Shown here: one piece after another, positions 15,966 through 21,633 of the stretch
Layout: each line of letters begins with the position of its first letter
How positions within the stretch are numbered: position 1 is the stretch's first letter
NCBI GenBank assembly: GCA_958417225.1
Contig: CATZCM010000026.1
Coordinates: 1-21,633 of the forward strand
DNA length: 21,633 bases
Reading direction: 5' to 3'
Source of the DNA: an uncultured Eubacteriales bacterium
GTDB taxonomy: Bacteria; Bacillota; Clostridia; Oscillospirales; Acutalibacteraceae
Program-made: the position numbers and the translations under genes
Notes under the pieces: generated by a model
Databases searched by the model: none
Seen by the model: only the letters and a program-made list of their open reading frames with translations
Told to the model about the DNA's origin: nothing

Positions 15966-17975
15966 GTGAAAAAATTACTTACTATTATTCTCGCTATTGC
16001 AGTTATTTTTCAACTTTCTGCATGCAAACCAAAAAGTGATAAAACGACGTTAAACAACGAGGCTAAATCTGCTACTAAGATGACTGAGGATAAAAACGCC
16101 CAAGTTTATCAACTACTTGATTTTAATGACAAGCAAGAGGGTGAATTTGCAGCACGAGGCCTAATAGCTGCTCCTGATTCTCTTGTCATCAAGGATGATA
16201 ATGGAAATACGGTTTGGAGTCAGGAAATTTATGATTTTGTTCGTACCGATGAAAAATCACCTGGTTCTGCCAATCCTAGTCTTTGGCGCAATACTCAATA
16301 TAATGCACGCTATGGACTTTTTAAGGTGACAGATGATATTTATCAAGTTCGTGGTTATGATGTTTCCAATTTCACCTTTGTTCGCACTAAAAGTGGTTGG
16401 ATTATTATAGATTGTGGCAGTAGCCATGTTACGGCTAAGGCTGCATTAGAACTATTTGAGTCTGAAATGGGCAAAGCGAAAATTGTGGCTATTGTAATTA
16501 GCCATGCGCATGTTGACCATTATGGGGGAATTGAAGGGCTTATTTCAAAGGATGATCTTGCAGATCCGAAATTGTCACTTGATGCTCAAATTGCATCTGG
16601 CAAAACTGCACTTATTGTGCCTCAGGGATTTGAGGATTCGGTTATGAAAGAAAATGTTTTTGTTGGGACAGCAATGAAACGTAGATCTATATTTCAATAT
16701 GGTTCTGCTCTTAAAAAGGGACCGCAGGGTAGCCTTTCAGTTGGTATCGGATTAACTGTTCCACAGGGAGGTGTAGGGTACCTTGCGCCTACATTTGAGG
16801 TTACAAACCAATTGTTTGAAACTACAATTGATGGTGTAAAGACTGTGTTTCAACTTACTCCTGGAACAGAAGCTCCTGCGGAAATGAATACTTATTTTCC
16901 GGAAATGAAAGCGCTTTGGATGGCGGAAAATTGTACCTGTACTATGCACAATCTTTATACGCTACGTGGTGCAGAAGTTAGAGATGCTAATGGGTGGGCA
17001 CGTTATATCACAGAGTCACAATCCTTATTTTCTGATGCTGAGGTTGTGTTCCAATCACACAATTGGCCACACTGGGGTAAAGATGTCGTTAGCCAATATA
17101 TGACCAATACAGCAGCTGTGTATAAATTTATCCATGACCAGACGCTTCTTTATCTAAACCAGGGGTATACTTCTACCGAAATTGCTTCAATGATCAAACT
17201 ACCCGATGCATTGGAAAAGGTTTGGTATACACGTCAATATTACGGGACATTAAAACATAATGTGAAAGCTGTTTATCAGAAATATATGGGTTGGTATGAT
17301 GCAAACCCCGTTCACCTTAATGAACTTGAGCCGAGCGAATATGCAAAAAAACTTGTAGAATATTTTGGGGATACCAAAAAGGTACTTGAAATGGCACGCA
17401 AAGACTACGAAAAAGGTGAATATCAATGGGTAGCTCAGATTACAAATACGATTGTGTTTGCTGATCCGGAAAATACGGATGCTCGTTACCTTTGTGCGGA
17501 TGCGCTTGAGCAACTTGGCTATCAGGCAGAATCCGGTGCTTGGAGAAATGCATATCTTGTTGCCGCATTTGAGCTTAGAAATGGCACAGGTAAATATCCA
17601 AAAGCAGTTCAGCTTGGTGTTGGCTCGACTGCACAAGGAATGGATGCACAGACCATGCTTGATTATATGGGTATTATGATGGATTCAAATAAACTTGCTG
17701 ATCGTTCTTTCACCATCAACCTTAAGTTAAGCGATGGAGATAATTATCTGCTGAAAGTTCATCACGGAGTACTGTTGTACTATAAGGATGCGCTTTCTGA
17801 TGATGCGGATTTGACTATCTCTACTAGCCGTGTGGGTATTCTTGCAATCGCAGGAAGAAATAAGGAAAACATTGATAAATTAGTTAAAATTGAAAAAGGT
17901 GATGAGGCGCTTTTCAAAGCACTTTGTGAAAGTATGACACAACTTGAATTGTATTTCAATATTATTGAACCATAA
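15966..17975 (+). CDS. lipoprotein alkylsulfatase (metallo-beta-lactamase fold)
   Basis: Linear alkylsulfatases (SdsA1/BDS1 type) hydrolyse sulfate esters of alkyl chains with a two-zinc centre. This 669-residue protein begins with a lipoprotein signal peptide (KK, hydrophobic 4-16, lipobox LSAC with C20), so it should sit on the outer face of the membrane. The metal motif HAHVDH (180-185) is complete. PGTEAPAEMN (299-308), CTMHNLYTLRGAEVRD (325-340) and QSHNWPHWG (363-371) match the family. A helical dimerisation domain (about 455-575) contains DARYLCADALEQLGYQAESG. The C-terminal 110 residues fit the SCP2-like domain. The start is GTG with GGAGGAGG ten bases upstream; there is no earlier in-frame start. 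It stands alone between long gene-free regions. The natural substrate is unknown. Confidence 0.9.
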   Translation: MKKLLTIILAIAVIFQLSACKPKSDKTTLNNEAKSATKMTEDKNAQVYQLLDFNDKQEGEFAARGLIAAPDSLVIKDDNGNTVWSQEIYDFVRTDEKSPGSANPSLWRNTQYNARYGLFKVTDDIYQVRGYDVSNFTFVRTKSGWIIIDCGSSHVTAKAALELFESEMGKAKIVAIVISHAHVDHYGGIEGLISKDDLADPKLSLDAQIASGKTALIVPQGFEDSVMKENVFVGTAMKRRSIFQYGSALKKGPQGSLSVGIGLTVPQGGVGYLAPTFEVTNQLFETTIDGVKTVFQLTPGTEAPAEMNTYFPEMKALWMAENCTCTMHNLYTLRGAEVRDANGWARYITESQSLFSDAEVVFQSHNWPHWGKDVVSQYMTNTAAVYKFIHDQTLLYLNQGYTSTEIASMIKLPDALEKVWYTRQYYGTLKHNVKAVYQKYMGWYDANPVHLNELEPSEYAKKLVEYFGDTKKVLEMARKDYEKGEYQWVAQITNTIVFADPENTDARYLCADALEQLGYQAESGAWRNAYLVAAFELRNGTGKYPKAVQLGVGSTAQGMDAQTMLDYMGIMMDSNKLADRSFTINLKLSDGDNYLLKVHHGVLLYYKDALSDDADLTISTSRVGILAIAGRNKENIDKLVKIEKGDEALFKALCESMTQLELYFNIIEP

Positions 17976-18131
17976 AGTTGAAAGTGAAGGAGTTTATTTC
18001 TAATTTTGATCCTATTGTTGTCAACCAAAGTTGATTGTGCAAATATGGTAAAGTACAGTTTAAAATATTGCTTATCTGAGTGTTGATGTAGTATTTGTAC
18101 TGGGATCAAATACAAAAATTTATTAAATAGA

Positions 18132-18163
18132 GCGGCATCACTTAATTGTGATGTCGCTTTATT
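18132..18163 (+). terminator. intrinsic terminator after the alkylsulfatase gene
   Basis: Stem GCGGCATCAC (18132-18141) with GTGATGTCGC (18148-18157) has ten pairs including one G-U. It has a 6-base loop and is followed by TTTATT. Confidence 0.8.
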
Positions 18164-18525
18164 AGCAGTTATATGTCTAGAGTGTACAATGATTTTATGT
18201 GGATTTACGACAAAAAGTGTCGATCGTGAAATCATAGCGATTATAATGAAACGTATTTAGTAGAACCTTGAAAATCAGATGTGAAAAGTTTCAGTTGGAT
18301 AAACTTCTGAACTGTTGAGGTTATAGAGTGAGTATTGAACGAGGTGAGTGTTCGCTATAGATGCAATCAAGAGGTTTGGTTTAGATCTGTGATTAATGTA
18401 TCAACTAATAGATGCTTTCATAGAAAATCGCCGTAAACTAAGAATAGTTAACGACGACGTGTTTAATTACTTAAGTTTTGATATAAGTACATAGATTATT
18501 TTTAATCTTTTTAGGTAGGGAAGGA

Positions 18526-18561
18526 TATCATACTGTGCACAAACATGTACACAGTATGATA
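18526..18561. repeat. 12-base perfect inverted repeat
   Basis: TATCATACTGTG (18526-18537) and CACAGTATGATA (18550-18561) are exact reverse complements around a 12-base loop. It lies nine bases past the stop codon of the aldo-keto reductase gene. Neither strand has a T tract after it, so it is either a terminator-like RNA-stabilising hairpin or a protein-binding site. Confidence 0.75.
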
Positions 18562-18570
18562 GAGTAAAGA

Positions 18571-19461
18571 TTACCACAATTTCTTCTCTTTAGAATTGTC
18601 ATGATTACGCTTTCTTTCATCAATTATTTTGTCAAACCATTCAACAATACTAGGATCAGTGTGTGAGAAAAACAAACTGTTACTATTATCTAAACCACTT
18701 ATTTTACTCATATCTTCGTCATTTAAAGCAAAATCAAAGATATTAAAATTTTCTTTCATTCTTTCCTTGTGTACAGATTTAGCAAGTGCTACAACATTTC
18801 TTTGCATTAACCATCTTAAAATAACCTGAGCTACTGATTTATTATATTTATTTCCTATTTCTTTTAAAACAGGATTTGAGAACATGTTATTTCTACCCTC
18901 ACCAAATGGAGCCCATGCTTCTATTTGAACTCTGTATTTTTCCATATTTTCTTGTGCTTTTATTTGGGCGTTTAATGGATTGGTTTCAACCTGATTTACT
19001 TGGGGAATTATTTCTCTTCCAAACAAGCAGATGTCTGTCAGTCTATCAGGGTAAAAATTAGATACACCTATAGCTCTTACTTTGTCATCCTTGTACAACT
19101 CCTCTAAAGCTCTATATGCTCCGTAATAATCTGCGAACGGTTGATGTAAAAGAATTAAATCCAGGTAATCTACTTTTAATTTTCTCATTGATTCCAAGAC
19201 TGATTTTTTACACTTTTCGTATCCGTAATTGTCAATCCAAACCTTTGTGGTTATAAATAGCTCTTCTCTAGGCACACTACACTCTGAAATAGCCTCACCT
19301 ACTTCATTCTCGTTAAAATAACTTTGTGCAGTATCAATTGATCTATAACCGATCTTAATAGCGTTTAATACAGCTTGTTTGCACTCTGATTTAGATATTT
19401 GATAGACTCCAAAGCCTAGTTTTGGCATTTTTACGCCATTGTTTAGTGTTACATATTCCAT
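18571..19461 (-). CDS. aldo-keto reductase
   Basis: Aldo-keto reductases reduce aldehydes and ketones with NADPH. The 296-residue protein has the catalytic set D43 and Y48 (IDTAQSYFNE), K73 (TTKVW) and H106 (LLHQP), plus the cofactor-binding ALAKSVHKERMKEN near the C-terminus. The ATG at 19461 is chosen because AAGGAGG lies eight to nine bases upstream and MEYVTLNNGVKMPKLGFG is the standard N-terminus. A reading from 19518 would add 19 unrelated residues and overlap the flavodoxin stop. It is the last gene of a three-gene operon, 35 bases after the flavodoxin gene. Its substrate cannot be read from sequence. Confidence 0.93.
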   Translation of the reverse strand: MEYVTLNNGVKMPKLGFGVYQISKSECKQAVLNAIKIGYRSIDTAQSYFNENEVGEAISECSVPREELFITTKVWIDNYGYEKCKKSVLESMRKLKVDYLDLILLHQPFADYYGAYRALEELYKDDKVRAIGVSNFYPDRLTDICLFGREIIPQVNQVETNPLNAQIKAQENMEKYRVQIEAWAPFGEGRNNMFSNPVLKEIGNKYNKSVAQVILRWLMQRNVVALAKSVHKERMKENFNIFDFALNDEDMSKISGLDNSNSLFFSHTDPSIVEWFDKIIDERKRNHDNSKEKKLW

Positions 19462-19496
19462 TATGATTTCCTCCTTATAATTAAAATATAGTTTTA

Positions 19497-19985
19497 TTAA
19501 TATATGCTTTTTATCCATTCATCTATTTTTGAGTTCGGAGTTTTTAATTTATGTTCAGAGTAGTTTTCAGTAAATACGATATTCATTTCATTTTTTACAT
19601 TTGAGTTAGGGCATAATTCCTTTATTTCTTTAAAAGTTCTGCCTAACCACCCTGCATTTGTTGCAAAAGGAATGACCGTTTTATTGGCTAAAGAATGTTG
19701 CTTTAAAAATGTTCGTATGACAGGAGTAATTGTGTACCACCAAACGGGACTTCCGATTATAATAGTATCGTATTTATTTAAGTCAACACTATATGGCATT
19801 AATTCACAGTTTTTTTTATCACTCTCGTTACTCTGATATTCATCAACTACTTCTTGATAATTTTCTGAGTATTTTTCTTTTGGCCGCAATTCCAACATAT
19901 TACAATTCAACTCTTTTGAAATTTGTTCAGCAATCATTTTAGTGTTTCCTGTAAAAGAAAAATATACCAACAACTTATTATTCAT
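19497..19985 (-). CDS. flavodoxin
   Basis: Flavodoxins carry electrons on bound FMN. The 162-residue protein has the phosphate-binding loop SFTGNT (10-15) after a first beta strand (KLLVYF) and the later FMN-contacting segments IIIGSPVWWYTITP and FATNAGWLGRTF. Its ATG overlaps the stop codon of the upstream aldo-keto reductase gene as ATGA, with GGAGGT nine bases before it. It resembles the flavodoxin-like proteins that accompany aldo-keto reductases in clostridia. A role as redox partner or as a stand-alone FMN reductase is possible. Confidence 0.92.
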   Translation of the reverse strand: MNNKLLVYFSFTGNTKMIAEQISKELNCNMLELRPKEKYSENYQEVVDEYQSNESDKKNCELMPYSVDLNKYDTIIIGSPVWWYTITPVIRTFLKQHSLANKTVIPFATNAGWLGRTFKEIKELCPNSNVKNEMNIVFTENYSEHKLKTPNSKIDEWIKSIY

Positions 19986-20851
19986 ATTAACTTACCTCCA
20001 AAGACGGGGAATATGCCATATTTTCCATAATCTTTTATGTGATTTATATGTTTGAGTGTTTCCATGTCCTCATTAGAAATTGTGAAGTCAAGATCTGCAT
20101 TAGATTTCATGTGAATTGGGTTAGAGGTTTTAGGTAAAACAACCATGCCAAGTTGTAAGTCATACTTAATACAAAGTTGCGGAACGCTTACGTTATATTT
20201 TTCTGACATTTTAATAATTGCTTCATTTTTTAAAATTTCACCGTGTGCAATGGGAGAGTAAGCTTCCACTAAAATACCTTTATTTTCACAATAGTTAATT
20301 AACTTTAGTGGTGTATTTGATATATGAGCAAGTATCTGGTTTACTGCTGGGCAAATTTTGCAGTCAGACAAAATATTTTCAATATCACTTTGTAAAAAAT
20401 TTGACACTCCAATTGTTTTTACCTTGTTTGCTTTTACGGCATCTTCCATAGCTTTCCATACTTCTTTGTTTTCTTTAAAGTATCTGTTTTCAGATTGATT
20501 AACCTTGTCCCACGGTTGGGGACTATGAATAATCATCATATCTATATAATCAAGTTTCATTTTATTTAGCGTTTCGTCAATAGAATCAGCAGCAGATTTG
20601 TATGTTTTATGTTCTGCAGCTACTTTACTGGTTACAAAAATTTTGTCACGGGGAATACTGCAAGTACGTATGCCTTCACCTACACCGTGTTCATTTCCGT
20701 ATGCTTGTGCTGTATCGATGTGACGATAACCGATTTTGATAGCTTCTCTGACAGCTTCTGAAACTTTGTTATCGTCGATAAACCATGTACCTAACGCTAA
20801 TTTAGGAATTTTTAAACCATTGTTCATTTTGTATGTTTCACTCAAAATCAT
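19982..20851 (-). CDS. aldo-keto reductase
   Basis: The second aldo-keto reductase has 289 residues. Catalytic residues are D46 and Y51 (IDTAQAYGNE), K76 (VTSKV) and H109 (IIHSPQP), and the cofactor-binding LPKTSNPIHMKSN is near the C-terminus. The ATG at 20851 has TGGAGGAAA seven to eight bases upstream. A TTG at 20881 would add ten residues before the ribosome binding site and is rejected. It is the first gene of the operon. It differs clearly from the other aldo-keto reductase, so the pair is not a recent duplication. No regulator gene is adjacent and no clear promoter was found on this strand. Confidence 0.93.
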   Translation of the reverse strand: MILSETYKMNNGLKIPKLALGTWFIDDNKVSEAVREAIKIGYRHIDTAQAYGNEHGVGEGIRTCSIPRDKIFVTSKVAAEHKTYKSAADSIDETLNKMKLDYIDMMIIHSPQPWDKVNQSENRYFKENKEVWKAMEDAVKANKVKTIGVSNFLQSDIENILSDCKICPAVNQILAHISNTPLKLINYCENKGILVEAYSPIAHGEILKNEAIIKMSEKYNVSVPQLCIKYDLQLGMVVLPKTSNPIHMKSNADLDFTISNEDMETLKHINHIKDYGKYGIFPVFGGKLI

Positions 20852-21116
20852 GTTGTTTCCTCCATTTATTTTAAAATTCAATTGGTTATATTTAGAATAA
20901 TTCTTACTACTTTATCATAACCGGTAAACCATGTATTTAATTTTGAATTTCATTATTAAATTTGAAAATTTATAGAGGTTGTTGGATTTTCATTCTTTCA
21001 TTCAAGGCATAGTGCTCGGTTTGTTATTTAATACAAGCACTTATTTTCACATATAGCAGTGTTTGGTATGATGATTTTGTATTTAAAAATTTTGTAAATA
21101 ATAAGATTAAAAAAAT

Positions 21117-21146
21117 GCTGATTTTAGTATCACAAAATTTTATTAA
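21117..21146. repeat. direct repeat, copy 1
   Basis: Copy 1 shares the frame GCT-ATTTTAGT-CACAAAATTTTAT-AA with copy 2 at 21336-21365, matching at about 25 of 30 positions. A run of seven A residues precedes it. Read on the - strand it is a weak hairpin followed by T residues. Confidence 0.6.
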
Positions 21147-21335
21147 ACAAAAAACAGTCTTTACAATATTGCAGGATCTCTTACATATGAATTAATTATG
21201 TTGTAGTCATTAGAAATAGTATGAAGTGTCAAAAAACATTTCAACTATAAAGATTTGTCCTTACAATTGAAAAAATTTCAAAAGTGATGTGTAAATCTGT
21301 TTCCAAACAAAAAATATGTTAACAAAGAAAAAGTC

Positions 21336-21365
21336 GCTAATTTTAGTGACACAAAATTTTATGAA
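21336..21365. repeat. direct repeat, copy 2
   Basis: Copy 2 of the repeat at 21117-21146. It contains the arms of a small hairpin, GTCACTA/TAGCGAC on the - strand (21333-21350, one mismatch), followed on that strand by five T residues (21328-21332), so it could act as a back-up terminator for the tRNA. Confidence 0.6.
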
Positions 21366-21367
21366 GC

Positions 21368-21400
21368 ACGAGCAAGCTCAGTATTACTGAACTTGCTCGT
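21368..21400 (-). terminator. probable terminator of the tRNA-Pro transcript
   Basis: On the - strand, ACGAGCAAGTTCAGT and ACTGAGCTTGCTCGT pair over 15 positions with one G-U and a 3-base loop. On the + strand the same position is a C-A mismatch, so the hairpin suits the - transcript. The following sequence is only mildly T-rich; the repeat at 21328-21350 supplies a better T tract further on. Confidence 0.6.
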
Positions 21401-21424
21401 TATATCAACAACTACATTGAATTA

Positions 21425-21501
21425 TGGTCCGAGTGACTGGAGTCGAACCAGCGGCCTCTTGAACCCCATTCAAGCGCGCTACCAAACTGCGCTACACCCG
21501 G
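21425..21501 (-). tRNA. tRNA-Pro (anticodon GGG)
   Basis: The 77-base gene folds fully: acceptor CCGGGTG/CACTCGG (one G-U), D stems GCGC/GCGC, anticodon stem CTTGA/TCAAG, loop ATGGGGT with GGG at positions 34-36, T arm GCTGG-TTCGACT-CCAGT, discriminator A and an encoded CCA. The A32-U38 pair in the anticodon loop is a known trait of tRNA-Pro(GGG). It reads codons CCC and CCU. Its promoter lies just upstream. Confidence 0.95.
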
Positions 21502-21518
21502 AAATACATTATAATAAC

Positions 21519-21547
21519 ATTATACATCACGAAACAATCTACGTCAA
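21519..21547 (-). promoter_or_regulatory. promoter of tRNA-Pro
   Basis: On the - strand the -35 TTGACG (21547-21542), a 17-base spacer and a consensus TATAAT (21524-21519) place the transcript start about ten bases before the tRNA. Nothing else is recognised from 21548 to the window end. Confidence 0.88.
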
Positions 21548-21633
21548 GGATTTTTTTTATTTTTTAGGTTTATTGTAAAAAATGGTTCATTGTAAAATGA
21601 AATAGGACACATAGAAAAAGTCATAGCAGACGT

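Larger units (their letters stand above)
17976..18570. other. 595-base gene-free region
   Basis: The stretch contains a terminator for the alkylsulfatase gene (18132-18163) and, before it, a hairpin GTATTTG/CAAATAC (18091-18113). A 32-codon + frame (18396-18494) has no ribosome binding site and may be chance or the remains of a gene. A 12-base perfect inverted repeat lies at 18526-18561. No other gene is supported. Confidence 0.5.
20852..21424. other. intergenic region with terminator-like repeats
   Basis: No gene is seen. The first part should hold the promoter of the aldo-keto reductase operon on the - strand; a TATGAT there (20918-20923) lacks a clear -35. The second part holds two related 30-base copies (21117-21146 and 21336-21365) and the hairpin that probably ends the tRNA transcript. 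Confidence 0.45.

Noticed and set aside
19462..19518. 19-residue N-terminal extension of the last aldo-keto reductase
   Set aside because: It overlaps the flavodoxin stop codon and lies before the AAGGAGG site; the shorter start gives the family N-terminus.
1..21633. CRISPR array, insertion sequence, integrase or prophage genes
   Set aside because: No regularly spaced repeats, transposase, integrase or phage structural genes were found on either strand.

Overview
The window looks like the chromosome of an A+T-rich, low-GC Gram-positive bacterium of the class Clostridia. Genes begin with strong AGGAGG-type ribosome binding sites, TGA is an ordinary stop codon, the str operon runs rpsL-rpsG-fusA-tuf, and the accessory proteins are of types common in Lachnospiraceae and relatives. 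The family assignment is an inference; no rRNA is present to settle it.

Layout. (1) 143-4812, + strand: a sigma-A promoter, then rpsL, rpsG, fusA and, after a 212-base gap, tuf. Terminators follow at 4870-4902 and 5006-5054; the second can also serve the convergent operon. (2) 5120-7620, - strand: a 765-residue protein with two ADP-ribosyltransferase (ART) folds. The first lacks key catalytic residues and the second carries the full R / S-x-S / E-x-E set. A 68-residue four-cysteine protein of unknown function overlaps its stop codon. (3) 8011-15230, + strand: a good promoter drives an HPr-kinase-like kinase, a PqqD-like peptide-binding protein, an S24/S26-type serine peptidase and an ABC exporter, all overlapping or abutting. 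After a 442-base gap come an NTP_transf_5 nucleotidyltransferase and a large membrane SpoIIE-type phosphatase. Apart from the phosphatase, these are the tailoring and export genes of lasso-peptide-like RiPP clusters, but no cyclase and no clear precursor gene is present. (4) 15966-17975, + strand: a lipoprotein alkylsulfatase with long gene-free flanks. (5) 18571-20851, - strand: an aldo-keto reductase / flavodoxin / aldo-keto reductase operon. (6) 21425-21501, - strand: tRNA-Pro(GGG) with a near-consensus promoter and a terminator-like hairpin.

How the genes work together. The str block is core translation machinery. The ART gene and its partner form a self-contained toxin-like module. The 8-12.7 kb block most plausibly binds, phosphorylates, cleaves, further modifies and exports a small peptide encoded in its gaps or elsewhere; the phosphatase just downstream may sense an external signal or be a separate regulator. 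The alkylsulfatase and the AKR/flavodoxin operon are independent metabolic or detoxification units. No insertion sequence, integrase, CRISPR array or rRNA was seen.
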